Assembly: GCA_036160575.1 (NCBI GenBank)
Contig: JAYYDT010000028.1
Location: forward strand, 9,315-73,314
DNA: 64,000 bases
Source: TMED26 sp002694075
GTDB lineage: Bacteria > Pseudomonadota > Alphaproteobacteria > Thalassobaculales > Thalassobaculaceae
Direction: 5' to 3'
The notes below the pieces were generated by a model. That model was not told where the DNA came from. It ran no database searches and worked only from the letters and a program-made list of their open reading frames with translations. Positions 50,815-59,134 of this stretch are shown in pieces. Positions within the stretch are counted from its first letter, which is position 1; each line of letters begins with the position of its first letter. Position numbers and translations under genes: made by a program.

Positions 50815-51141
50815 CTATCGCGGTCGCTGACTATAGGCGCGCGCGGCCCGTTGGCGTGCGACGGCGGTGTCGGTCGGGACGCTTGGAGCCGCCGCCGCCA
50901 ATTGCCCGGTCAAGTTATCCAGCTGTGTCACGATAGCTTGTAAGCCTGGCATCAGGGCGCGCGCCTCGACCGGGTCCATGGCCGGTACCTCGCCGCAAAA
51001 ATCTTCGATCTCAGCGGTCACGGCGGTGAGCGTCACCGGCCGCCCGGCGGCGATGTCAGCCTCGATCGCGGTCAACGCGGCGGCGATGGCGGCGAGCTGG
51101 TCGGCGGCGGCTTGGCCCGGCGCGGCTTGGTGCGCTGTCAT
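50815..51141 (-). CDS. Uncharacterised helical protein of the flagellar operon
   Basis: A 108-residue soluble, mostly helical protein that I do not recognise. It is rich in Ala, has a central AEIEDFCGEVPAMDP segment and ends in a basic tail (ARQRAARAYSQRPR). Its stop is 2 bases before the fliO start, so it is the first gene of the leftward flagellar operon. Position and helical character fit a FlgN/FliT-like export chaperone or regulator, but no diagnostic motif is seen. Confidence 0.7.
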   Translation of the reverse strand: MTAHQAAPGQAAADQLAAIAAALTAIEADIAAGRPVTLTAVTAEIEDFCGEVPAMDPVEARALMPGLQAIVTQLDNLTGQLAAAAPSVPTDTAVARQRAARAYSQRPR

Positions 51142-51241
51142 CGCCCCTCGGCTTACGTTAACTACGAATTGTCTAATCGTATCAGTCTAAAGCGGCGGTT
51201 TGAAGCAGGGAATTAAGGCTATGCGCAGAAGGTGTGTGACT

Positions 51242-51257
51242 TGGCATGCTGTTTGCT
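51242..51257 (+). promoter_or_regulatory. Sigma-54 promoter of the flgBC-fliE operon
   Basis: TGGCATG, four bases and TTGCT match the RpoN consensus, with the -24 GG at 51243-51244 and the -12 GC at 51255-51256. The transcript would start near 51269, about 34 bases before flgB. Sigma-54 control of mid-hierarchy flagellar genes is typical of alphaproteobacteria. Confidence 0.75.
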
Positions 51258-51302
51258 AGTCGTATTGCGTTAGCTGAAACAACAAAGCCCCCGAGGCGTT
51301 CC

Positions 51303-51719
51303 ATGTCCTTATCGTCGATGTCAATTTTCGCAATGGCCCAAAGCAAAATGTCCTGGCTGGGACAGCGGCAGACCGTCTTGGCTCAGAACATCGCCAACGC
51401 CGATACGCCGAGTTACCGCGCCAAAGACCTGGAGGCGCTCGATTTCCAGAAGGTGATGCGGGCGCAGCGGGTCACTAAGTTGGCCATGGCGCACACCAAT
51501 GAGGGGCATTTCGCGACCGTCGCGAAAACTGGTGATTATCGGGTCACGCGGGCGCATGAAAGTGACGTTTACGAGGTGAATCCGAGCGGTAACGCGGTGA
51601 TCCTGGAAGAACAGATGATCAAACTGTCGGAGAACAACGTGCAATATCAGTTGGCCGCCAATATTTACCAAAAAAATCTGACGATGCTGCGGCTCGCGGT
51701 ATCGGGCGGCACTAAATAA
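51303..51719 (+). CDS. flgB: Flagellar basal-body rod protein FlgB
   Basis: A 138-residue proximal rod protein. It carries the conserved N-terminal rod motif QNIANADTPSYRAKDL near residues 28-43, and the C-terminal helix ILEEQMIKLSENNVQYQLA. It is exported through the flagellar type III system without a cleaved signal. The ATG at 51303 is favoured (GAGG upstream and downstream of the sigma-54 start); an earlier start at 51246 would overlap the promoter. Confidence 0.94.
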   Translation: MSLSSMSIFAMAQSKMSWLGQRQTVLAQNIANADTPSYRAKDLEALDFQKVMRAQRVTKLAMAHTNEGHFATVAKTGDYRVTRAHESDVYEVNPSGNAVILEEQMIKLSENNVQYQLAANIYQKNLTMLRLAVSGGTK

Positions 51720-51743
51720 TTCGCGAATAGAGGAGCTTAGGCC

Positions 51744-52154
51744 ATGGATTTGACCAATTCTATGAGCATCTCCGCCGCTGGCATGAAAGCCCAGGGCGCG
51801 CGGATTCGGATGATCTCGGAAAACATCGCCAACGCCAAGTCGACCGGGACCGTCCCGGGCGAGGATCCCTACCGCCGCAAAACCATCACCTTCAGCAGCG
51901 TGATGGACCGCGACATTGGCGCCTTTAAAGTCGAGGTCGGTCGCATGGGGCTCGACCGCAGCCCGTTTAAACGGGCGCATATGCCCTATCACCCGATGGC
52001 TGACGCGACCGGTTACGTCAACATGCCCAACGTGAACACCTTGATCGAGATGGCTGACTTGCGCGAGGCGCAACGGAGCTATGAGGCCAATGTGTCGGTG
52101 ATCGAGAACGCGCGTAGCATGCTGATGCGCACGGTCGACTTGCTGCGCGGCTAG
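51744..52154 (+). CDS. flgC: Flagellar basal-body rod protein FlgC
   Basis: A 136-residue rod protein. The N-terminal motif ISAAGMKAQGARIRMISENIANAKST and the C-terminal MADLREAQRSYEANVSVIENAR helix are canonical. It follows flgB by 24 bases with GAGGAG ahead of the ATG, and together with FliE it links the rod to the MS ring. Confidence 0.96.
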   Translation: MDLTNSMSISAAGMKAQGARIRMISENIANAKSTGTVPGEDPYRRKTITFSSVMDRDIGAFKVEVGRMGLDRSPFKRAHMPYHPMADATGYVNMPNVNTLIEMADLREAQRSYEANVSVIENARSMLMRTVDLLRG

Positions 52155-52235
52155 GCGGCGGGCGCGCGGCGGTTTCGAGGCTAGTTTTATATCATTAATT
52201 CAATTAGATTGTTCGCATTCGGTAAGGAGCGAATC

Positions 52236-52526
52236 ATGGTCACGAATATCGGAGATCTTCCGTCGGTCGCGGCGAACGCCGTGGGCGGCGCCAAATCAGC
52301 CACCGGCGGCACCGATTTCGCCGATTTCATGAAAGAGGCCGGGTCGGCCGCGCTGGACACCTTGCAACGCGGGGAAAATCTCAGCAAACAAGGGCTCACC
52401 GGCCAGGCCGATTTGACCGATGTTGTCGCGGCCGTCAACGAGGCGGAACTCACCCTTAAAACGGTGACCAGTTTGCGTGACAAAATGGTCCAGGCGTTCC
52501 AAGAAATCTCCCGTATGCCCATCTGA
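52236..52526 (+). CDS. fliE: Flagellar hook-basal body complex protein FliE
   Basis: A 96-residue protein that joins the MS ring to the proximal rod. The DFADFMKEAGSAALDTL region and the C-terminal VVAAVNEAELTLKTVTSLRDKMV (family block around 60-90) identify it. AAGGAG lies 8 bases before the ATG at 52236. An AT-rich 81-bp gap separates it from flgC. Confidence 0.95.
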   Translation: MVTNIGDLPSVAANAVGGAKSATGGTDFADFMKEAGSAALDTLQRGENLSKQGLTGQADLTDVVAAVNEAELTLKTVTSLRDKMVQAFQEISRMPI

Positions 52527-52578
52527 TTGGCATGCCGCGCCGCGCTCATTCCTTTTGTGAGGCGCTCGCGTCGCTTTA

Positions 52579-52615
52579 CGCCGGCCGCGCACATGCGCGC
52601 CGGCCGGCAGTTTTT
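52579..52615 (+). terminator. Terminator-like hairpin between fliE and fliQ
   Basis: A GC-rich stem (CGCGC with GCGCG around an ACAT loop, then CCGGC with GCCGG past a 3-base bulge) is followed two bases later by five T residues (52611-52615). It may attenuate transcription from the flgBC-fliE genes into fliQR-flhB, lowering export-gate expression relative to rod proteins. Confidence 0.5.
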
Positions 52616-52644
52616 GCCGAGCCCCCGACAGCGGCTGTTCGGCC

Positions 52645-52911
52645 ATGAACGGCGCCGAGGCGATTGAAATCGGCCGCGAGGCCCTGTTGACCGTGCTGAT
52701 CGTTTCCGGGCCGGTGATGGCCATCGCCTTGCTCACCGGCTTATTAATTTCACTGTTTCAAGCGCTCACCCAATTGCAGGAAATGACCTTGGTGTTCGTG
52801 CCTAAAATTCTGGTCACGTTCCTCGCTTTGGTGACTTTGGCCCCGTTTATGCTGAGCACGCTTGAGAGCTTCTTCACGACCCTCGCCGACCGTATCATCG
52901 GTCTCGGTTAG
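52645..52911 (+). CDS. fliQ: Flagellar export gate protein FliQ
   Basis: An 88-residue membrane protein of the export gate with two helices (about 16-38 and 52-72). The segments SGPVMAIALLTGLLISLFQAL and QEMTLVFVPKI are strongly conserved in FliQ and its virulence homologues. The ATG at 52645 is 119 bases after fliE, past a terminator-like hairpin. fliR follows after 30 bases. Confidence 0.96.
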   Translation: MNGAEAIEIGREALLTVLIVSGPVMAIALLTGLLISLFQALTQLQEMTLVFVPKILVTFLALVTLAPFMLSTLESFFTTLADRIIGLG

Positions 52912-52941
52912 CGCCGGCGCGGCAGGCGGAACGGCGCGGAC

Positions 52942-53709
52942 ATGCCCTTCGAACAATATCTCCCGAGCCAGGTTTTTATCCTCGTCCTGATTTTCGCGCG
53001 CCTTGGTGCGATGGTGATGCTGATGCCGGGGCTTGGCGAGACCTATGTCAATGTGCGCGTCCGTCTGTTCGCCGCCCTGGCCCTGACCTTGGCCCTGGCG
53101 CCGGCGATCGAGGCGAGTATGCCGACCGCGGCGCCGCCGCTGTCGACCCTGATCCTGTTGGTGTTCGGCGAATTCATCATCGGGATCTATTTTGGCCTGT
53201 TGGCGCGCATGCTGTTGTTAACCCTGGATACCACCGGTCGGATCGTGGCCTTTTCCACTGGCCTGGCCGCCGCGCAGGTCTTCAACCCGAGCAGCACCGG
53301 CCAGGGCACCTTGCCGGGCCTGTTTTTGTCGATGCTCGGTATCTTGATATTCTTCGTCACCGACATGCATCACATGATGATCGCCGCGATGGTCGATAGC
53401 TATCAGCTTTTCAAGCCGGGCCAGAGCCTGCCGATCAACGACTTGAGTGACGCCTTGACGGTGATCTTCGCGCGCAGCTTCACAGTGGCGGTGCAATTGG
53501 CCGCGCCGTTCATGATCTTTAGCCTGCTATTTTTCGTGAGCTTGGGCATCATCGCCCGGCTGATGCCTCAGATGCAGATCTTTTTCGTCGGTTTGCCGAT
53601 TCAGTTGGCCGTCGGTATCTTGCTCATGGCTGGCACGTTAATGGCGCTGATGCAGGTGTTCACCGAGTATTTCGCAAGCAATCTGCAAACTTTCATGCTG
53701 CCGAGGTGA
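52942..53709 (+). CDS. fliR: Flagellar export gate protein FliR
   Basis: A 255-residue polytopic membrane protein that completes the FliPQR gate. Signatures include ARLGAMVMLMPGLGE near the N-terminus, GEFIIGIYFGLLARM and the STGLAAAQVFNP segment. The C-terminal half holds further helices. It is tightly spaced with fliQ upstream and flhB 6 bases downstream. Confidence 0.96.
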   Translation: MPFEQYLPSQVFILVLIFARLGAMVMLMPGLGETYVNVRVRLFAALALTLALAPAIEASMPTAAPPLSTLILLVFGEFIIGIYFGLLARMLLLTLDTTGRIVAFSTGLAAAQVFNPSSTGQGTLPGLFLSMLGILIFFVTDMHHMMIAAMVDSYQLFKPGQSLPINDLSDALTVIFARSFTVAVQLAAPFMIFSLLFFVSLGIIARLMPQMQIFFVGLPIQLAVGILLMAGTLMALMQVFTEYFASNLQTFMLPR

Positions 53710-53715
53710 GGGCGC

Positions 53716-54783
53716 ATGTCGGAAAATCAAGATGAGTCCCAAAAGACCGAAGAGCCAACCCCGCGCAAGCTGGAGGAGGCGCGAAAAAAAGGTCAGGTGA
53801 GCAACTCCAAAGAGGTCACCAGCTTCGCCATTCTGCTGGGCGGCGGGGCGACGGTGGTGGCTAGCCCGTGGTTGATTCAACCCGGTCTTGAGGCATGCCG
53901 CGGTCTCATCGAGGGGGCCGCCAACGTGAGTGTCGACCGCGGCGCGGTCCAATCGGTGTTGACCGACCTGCTGATCGCCGCGTTGTTGACCGCTGGCCCT
54001 GTATTCGCCTTGCTGATGTTCATTGGGGTGGCTGTCAATGTTGCCCAGAGCGGTTTCATTTTCACCGCCGAACCTCTCAAATTGGAGCTCAACCGCATCT
54101 CGCCGATCTCTGGGCTCAAGCGCTTGTTTTCGCTGAAATCGATCGTCGAGTTGTTGAAAGGGGTCTTCAAGATGGCGCTGGTGGCCGGCGTCGTGTGGTT
54201 GGTTCTGGTGCCGGAGATGGAGCGCCTGGAGTCCCTTCTGCGCATGGACGTGGCCGACCTGTTGAGCGTGGTGCTGGTGTTGATCACGCGCTTGATGATT
54301 GCGGTCTTGGCGCTGCTGGCGGTCGTCGCGCTGATCGATTTTCTGTATCAGCGTTATGAGTTCATGAAGCAAATGCGCATGACTCTTCAGGAGGTCAAAG
54401 ACGAGTTTAAGCAGTCCGAAGGCGACCCCCAGGTGCGCGCCCGCCTGCGCCAAATTCGCACCGAGCGCGCCCGCCAACGAATGATGCAGGCGGTGCCAAC
54501 CGCTGATGTGGTGGTTACCAACCCAACCCATTTCGCGGTCGCCATGAAATATGACGAGAGCACCATGGCGGCCCCGCTGGTGGTCGCCAAGGGCGCCGAT
54601 GAATTGGCTTTGCGGATTCGCGAATTGGCCGGCGAGCATAAGGTTCCGTTGGTCGAAAATCCGCCCTTGGCGCGGGCCCTGTTCGACACTGTCGACATCG
54701 ACCAGGAAGTCCCGCCGCAACATTACAAGGCGGTCGCCGAGGTGATCGGTTATGTCATGCGGATGCGTCGCGGCCGGGCTTGA
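53716..54783 (+). CDS. flhB: Flagellar export switch protein FlhB
   Basis: A 355-residue protein with four membrane helices and a cytoplasmic domain that switches substrate specificity from rod/hook to filament. The N-terminal KTEEPTPRKLEEARKKGQV and the autocleavage site NPTH in VVTNPTHFAVAMKY are intact. The C-terminal segment PLVENPPLARALF is typical of the family. Last gene of the flgBC-fliEQR-flhB series. Confidence 0.97.
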   Translation: MSENQDESQKTEEPTPRKLEEARKKGQVSNSKEVTSFAILLGGGATVVASPWLIQPGLEACRGLIEGAANVSVDRGAVQSVLTDLLIAALLTAGPVFALLMFIGVAVNVAQSGFIFTAEPLKLELNRISPISGLKRLFSLKSIVELLKGVFKMALVAGVVWLVLVPEMERLESLLRMDVADLLSVVLVLITRLMIAVLALLAVVALIDFLYQRYEFMKQMRMTLQEVKDEFKQSEGDPQVRARLRQIRTERARQRMMQAVPTADVVVTNPTHFAVAMKYDESTMAAPLVVAKGADELALRIRELAGEHKVPLVENPPLARALFDTVDIDQEVPPQHYKAVAEVIGYVMRMRRGRA

Positions 54784-54915
54784 CCGCGTGCGCCCGCATG
54801 GCCGACCGGCGCGCGACGTTGTTCCGCCGTTTCGAGCCGTGCGAATCGGTATAAATCCAGTGTATTTTCGGAATGTTGTATTTCAGGTGTCAGCAAATCC
54901 TACATCTTGCGTAAA

Positions 54916-54930
54916 GAACAAAGCAGGAAA
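54916..54930 (+). promoter_or_regulatory. LexA-like direct repeat upstream of recA (first)
   Basis: GAAC, seven bases and GAAA match the alphaproteobacterial SOS box GAAC-N7-GAAC with one mismatch. It lies just upstream of the -35 element, exactly 30 bases (about three helical turns) from the second candidate. Confidence 0.45.
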
Positions 54931-54935
54931 ACACC

Positions 54936-54963
54936 TTGTGAAATAGAACAAAACATGTACAAT
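54936..54963 (+). promoter_or_regulatory. recA promoter
   Basis: TTGTGA (54936-54941) and TACAAT (54958-54963) are separated by 16 bases, predicting a start near 54970 and a leader of about 117 bases. The second LexA-like repeat lies between and over these elements, as expected for SOS repression. Confidence 0.6.
54946..54960 (+). promoter_or_regulatory. LexA-like direct repeat over the recA promoter (second)
   Basis: GAAC, seven bases and GTAC match the alphaproteobacterial SOS box with one mismatch. The site occupies the spacer and part of the -10 of the recA promoter, so bound LexA would block transcription. Confidence 0.5.
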
Positions 54964-55086
54964 GATCACGATTTCGACGGCCATGGCGGTCAAAAGCCTG
55001 GCCATGCGGCCCCGCGACGGCGCCGGTGAGGTCTCTGGCCGCGATGATTGCCAGGGTGCCGGCCCTGTGAAATAAGGAGAAGGAAG

Positions 55087-56211
55087 ATGTCGACGGCGGA
55101 ATTGCGATTGGTCGAGAAAGGCGCGATGGACAAAACAAAAGCGATTGAGGCGGCAATCGGCCAGATTGAGCGCGCCTTTGGCAAAGGCTCGGTGATGAAA
55201 CTGGGTCAGCGGGACGCCAATATCGAGATTGAGGCGATTTCGACCGGCTCAATCGGTTTGGATATTGGCCTTGGTATCGGCGGCTTGCCACGCGGCCGGA
55301 TTGTTGAAATTTACGGACCTGAAAGTTCGGGGAAAACCACCCTCGCGCTGCATGTGGTCGCCGAGGCCCAGAAAACCGGCGGCACCTGCGCCTTCGTCGA
55401 CGCCGAGCACGCCCTCGACCCCAGCTACGCCCGCAAACTCGGCGTCGATATCGACGAGTTGTTGATCTCGCAGCCGGACGCCGGCGAGCAAGCTTTGGAG
55501 ATCGCCGACACTTTGGTGCGTTCTGGCGCGATTGACGTGTTGGTCATCGATTCCGTCGCGGCCCTAGTGCCGAAGGCGGAGCTTGAAGGCGAAATGGGCG
55601 ACAGCCATGTCGGCCTGCAGGCGCGCTTGATGAGCCAAGCTTTGCGCAAATTGACCTCGTCGATCGCCAAATCCAATTGCCTGGTGATCTTCATCAACCA
55701 AATTCGCTTGAAAATCGGCGTCATGTTCGGCAGCCCGGAGACCACCACCGGCGGTAACGCCCTGAAATTCTACGCTTCGGTGCGGCTCGACATTCGCCGC
55801 ATCGGCGCCATCAAGGATCGCGACGAGGTGGTCGGCAATCAGACCCGTGTGAAAGTGGTTAAAAACAAAATGGCGCCCCCGTTCCGGGTGGTTGAGTTCG
55901 ACATCATGTATGGCGAAGGCATCTCTAAAATGGGCGAGGTGCTGGACCTGGGCGTGAACGCCGGCATCGTCGAAAAATCCGGCGCGTGGTTCTCCTATGA
56001 CGGTCAGCGCGTCGGCCAGGGCCGCGAAAACGCCAAAACTTTCCTGCGCGAGCACCCCGAAATGGCCCAGGCGATTGAACGCGCGATTCGCCAAAACGCC
56101 GGTCTGGTGGCCGATAATATGCTCGATCCCAATGGCGCCGGTGACGAAGGCGATGACGACGAGGGCGGCGGCCTAGATATGAATCTCGACGAGGGGCGCG
56201 CCGCCGAATAA
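55087..56211 (+). CDS. recA: Recombinase A
   Basis: A 374-residue RecA, which promotes homologous strand exchange and LexA autocleavage. Walker A is GPESSGKTT, the Walker B region is VLVIDSVAAL, and the MSQALRKLT and FINQIRLKIGVMFG segments form DNA-binding loops. The C-terminus is acidic as usual (GDEGDDDEGGG). The ATG at 55087 follows AAGGAGAAGGAAG; the in-frame start at 55048 lacks such a site. Followed by alaS after 259 bases, a conserved alphaproteobacterial order. Confidence 0.98.
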   Translation: MSTAELRLVEKGAMDKTKAIEAAIGQIERAFGKGSVMKLGQRDANIEIEAISTGSIGLDIGLGIGGLPRGRIVEIYGPESSGKTTLALHVVAEAQKTGGTCAFVDAEHALDPSYARKLGVDIDELLISQPDAGEQALEIADTLVRSGAIDVLVIDSVAALVPKAELEGEMGDSHVGLQARLMSQALRKLTSSIAKSNCLVIFINQIRLKIGVMFGSPETTTGGNALKFYASVRLDIRRIGAIKDRDEVVGNQTRVKVVKNKMAPPFRVVEFDIMYGEGISKMGEVLDLGVNAGIVEKSGAWFSYDGQRVGQGRENAKTFLREHPEMAQAIERAIRQNAGLVADNMLDPNGAGDEGDDDEGGGLDMNLDEGRAAE

Positions 56212-56470
56212 GCCGGTCTCTTCGCCCTTGACTTAACTCGCGCGACGGGCGCGCCACGGCAGGCGTGGGCGCCCGCCTCGTCATCGACCCGCCAACCGTC
56301 GCCGGGCCGGCCGGCCGCCAAGCCATGGCGCGCTGGACAGGGCGCCGCCGCTTCACTACAACCTTGCGCTCGCCCTATGTTTCGGCCCGCTGAGGGGGCC
56401 TTTGGGCGGAGGATGGGGCGCCTCGGCATTGGCGGTCGGCGCGTCCCGTTGAGCGGGATGGAGAGCGGCG

Positions 56471-59119
56471 ATGCAGACCACCAATGATATTCGTAGCGCG
56501 TTTCTGACATATTTCGAGCGCCATGGTCATCGCATTGTCGAGTCCAGCCCGCTGGTGCCGCGCAACGACCCGACCCTGTTGTTCACCAACGCCGGCATGG
56601 TGCAGTTTAAAAATGTTTTCACCGGCGTCGAAGCGCGCGATTACAGCCGCGCCGTGACCTCGCAGAAGTGCGTGCGCGCCGGCGGCAAGCACAATGACCT
56701 GGAGAATGTCGGCTACACCGCCCGCCATCACACGTTTTTCGAGATGCTGGGGAACTTTTCCTTCGGCGATTATTTCAAGGAAAACGCCATCGAATTGGCC
56801 TGGAACCTGGTCACCAAAGAGTTCGGGCTGCCGGCCGAAAAACTGCTGGTGACGGTTTTCGCCGAGGACGACCAGGCGGCCGATCTATGGCGTCGCATCG
56901 CCGGTCTTGGCGATGATCGCATCATCCGCATCGCGACTTCCGATAATTTCTGGTCGATGGGTGAAACCGGTCCTTGCGGGCCGTGCTCGGAAATCTTTTT
57001 CGATCATGGTCCCAGCATCCCCGGGGGGCCGCCGGGGAGCCCCGATGAGGACGGCGACCGCTTCATCGAAATTTGGAACCTGGTGTTCATGCAATTCGAG
57101 CAAGTCAGCGCCGATGAACGGGTCGATTTGCCGAAACCGTCGATCGACACCGGCATGGGGCTGGAGCGAATCGCCGCGGTCATGCAGGGCCTGCACGACA
57201 ATTACGACATCGATCTGATGCGCGCCTTGATCGAGGCCTCGGCGGCGGCCGCCAATGTCGACCCCGAGGGACCTCACGCGGTCTCCCACCGGGTCATCGC
57301 CGACCATTTGCGGGCGGCCAGCTTTTTGATCGCCGACGGCGTGCTGCCGTCCAATGAGGGGCGCGGCTACGTGCTGCGCCGGATCATGCGCCGGGCCATG
57401 CGCCATGTGCATATTCTGGGTGTCAAAGACCCGATGATGTGGCGCCTGGTGCCGGCCTTGACCGGGCAGATGGGACAAGCTTTTCCGGAACTGACCCGCG
57501 CCGAAAGCTTGATCACCGAGACGTTGAAGTTGGAGGAAAGCCGCTTCAAGGAGACCTTGGACCGCGGCCTGCGCATTCTCGCCGATGAGACGGACAAGCT
57601 CGCTGCGGGCGCGGCACTGCCGGGTGAAATCGCCTTTCGACTTTATGACACCTATGGCTTCCCGCTGGACCTGACGCAGGACATTTTGCGGGGCCAGGGC
57701 CGCGGTCTCGATCAAGCCGGCTTCGATGACGCCATGGCCCGCCAGAAAGCGGCGGCGCGCAAGGCCTGGGCCGGGTCCGGCGAGGCCGCCACCGATGGTT
57801 TGTGGTACGACCTCCGCGACCAAGTCGGCGCCAGCGAGTTCCTCGGCTATGAGACCGACAGCGCCGAGGGTGAAGTGGTCGCGCTCAGCGCCGGCGCCGC
57901 CGCCGTCGATCGATTGACCGCCGGCCAGGAAGGCGCGCTGATCGTCAACCAGACGCCATTTTACGGGGAATCGGGCGGCCAGGTCGGTGACACGGGACGG
58001 ATTACCGGCCCGGAGGGGTTCACCTTCACGGTCACCGATACCCAGCGCAAGGTCGGCGATCTGTTCGTCCATTTCGGCCGCGTCGACCAGGGCGAAGTGC
58101 GCGCCGGCGCGGCGGTCGAATTGTTGGTTAACGACGACCGGCGGCGGCGTCTGCGCGCCAATCACTCGGCCACCCATCTCTTGCATCAGGCGTTGCGCGA
58201 CCGGTTGGGCGACCATGTGACACAAAAGGGCTCGTTGGTCGAACCGGCGCGCTTGCGCTTCGACTTCAGCCACCCGAAAGCGCTCTCGGCCGATGACATC
58301 GCCGCCATCGAGGATAGCGTCAACGCGCGCATCCTTGGCAATGACGCGGTCAGCACCCGCCTGATGACCCCCGACGAGGCCATCGCCGCCGGCGCGTTGG
58401 CGCTATTCGGCGAAAAATATGGCGAGGAAGTGCGGGTGGTCTCGATGGGCGGCGCGACCGAATCCGCCGCTCATTACTCGACCGAGCTATGCGGCGGCAC
58501 CCATGTGGCGCGGACCGGCGACATCGGTCATTTCCGGATCACCGCCGAAGGCGCCGTGGCCTCCGGGGTACGCCGTTTGGAAGGAGTCACCGCCGATGGC
58601 GCCCTGGCCTATGCCCGTCGCCGCGAAGGCTTGCTCACCGACGTCGCCGAGCGCCTGAAATCGGCGCCCGAACAACTGCCCGAGCGGGTCGCCGCTTTGG
58701 TTGAGGAGCGCCGGCGTTTGGACCGTGAATTGGCCGAGACTCGTAAAAAACTGGCCAGTGGCGGCGGCGGCGACGCCGGTGCCAAGACCATCGCCGGCGT
58801 CGCCTTCGCCGGCCGGGTGCTGGACGGGGTGCCGGCGCGCGACCTGCGCGGCATGGCCGATGGGCTGAAACAACAGGTGGGCAGCGGCGTGGTCGCGATC
58901 GCCAGTGCCGATCAGGGCAAGGCCTCGCTGGTTGTGGGGGTCACCGAAGACTTGACGGATCGTCTTAGCGCGGTTGAACTCGTGCGCGTGGGCGCCGCCA
59001 CTCTTGGGGGCGCCGGCGGCGGCGGGCGGCCCGACATGGCTCAGGCCGGCGGCCCCGATGGGGACGCCACGGCGGCGGCGATTGCCGCCATCGAGCAGGC
59101 GCTGGCCGCCAGTGAGTGA
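56471..59119 (+). CDS. alaS: Alanyl-tRNA synthetase
   Basis: An 882-residue class II synthetase that charges tRNA-Ala and edits mischarged serine and glycine. The catalytic N-terminus includes PTLLFTNAGMVQFK and GNFSFGDYFK; the editing domain has NHSATHLLHQAL and CGGTHVARTGDIGHF with the zinc-binding His and Cys. The C-terminal DHHA1-like domain is present with a glycine-rich end. The preceding 259-bp gap holds an imperfect GC hairpin (56246-56274) but no gene. The MoxR-type ATPase gene follows after 15 bases. Confidence 0.98.
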   Translation: MQTTNDIRSAFLTYFERHGHRIVESSPLVPRNDPTLLFTNAGMVQFKNVFTGVEARDYSRAVTSQKCVRAGGKHNDLENVGYTARHHTFFEMLGNFSFGDYFKENAIELAWNLVTKEFGLPAEKLLVTVFAEDDQAADLWRRIAGLGDDRIIRIATSDNFWSMGETGPCGPCSEIFFDHGPSIPGGPPGSPDEDGDRFIEIWNLVFMQFEQVSADERVDLPKPSIDTGMGLERIAAVMQGLHDNYDIDLMRALIEASAAAANVDPEGPHAVSHRVIADHLRAASFLIADGVLPSNEGRGYVLRRIMRRAMRHVHILGVKDPMMWRLVPALTGQMGQAFPELTRAESLITETLKLEESRFKETLDRGLRILADETDKLAAGAALPGEIAFRLYDTYGFPLDLTQDILRGQGRGLDQAGFDDAMARQKAAARKAWAGSGEAATDGLWYDLRDQVGASEFLGYETDSAEGEVVALSAGAAAVDRLTAGQEGALIVNQTPFYGESGGQVGDTGRITGPEGFTFTVTDTQRKVGDLFVHFGRVDQGEVRAGAAVELLVNDDRRRRLRANHSATHLLHQALRDRLGDHVTQKGSLVEPARLRFDFSHPKALSADDIAAIEDSVNARILGNDAVSTRLMTPDEAIAAGALALFGEKYGEEVRVVSMGGATESAAHYSTELCGGTHVARTGDIGHFRITAEGAVASGVRRLEGVTADGALAYARRREGLLTDVAERLKSAPEQLPERVAALVEERRRLDRELAETRKKLASGGGGDAGAKTIAGVAFAGRVLDGVPARDLRGMADGLKQQVGSGVVAIASADQGKASLVVGVTEDLTDRLSAVELVRVGAATLGGAGGGGRPDMAQAGGPDGDATAAAIAAIEQALAASE

Positions 59120-59134
59120 GTTGGGAGAGCAGGC

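Larger units (their letters stand above)
54784..55086. other. 303-bp intergenic region with recA control signals
   Basis: The gap between flhB and recA contains an AT-rich centre (about 54850-54970) with the recA promoter and two LexA-like half-site pairs, annotated separately. The downstream part is a GC-rich leader of about 115 bases ending in an AAGGAGAAGGAAG ribosome binding site. No additional gene is seen. Confidence 0.7.

Noticed and set aside
56246..56274. GC-rich inverted repeat between recA and alaS, possible recA terminator
   Set aside because: The stem needs a bulge and no T run follows on either side, so it is not called as a terminator.
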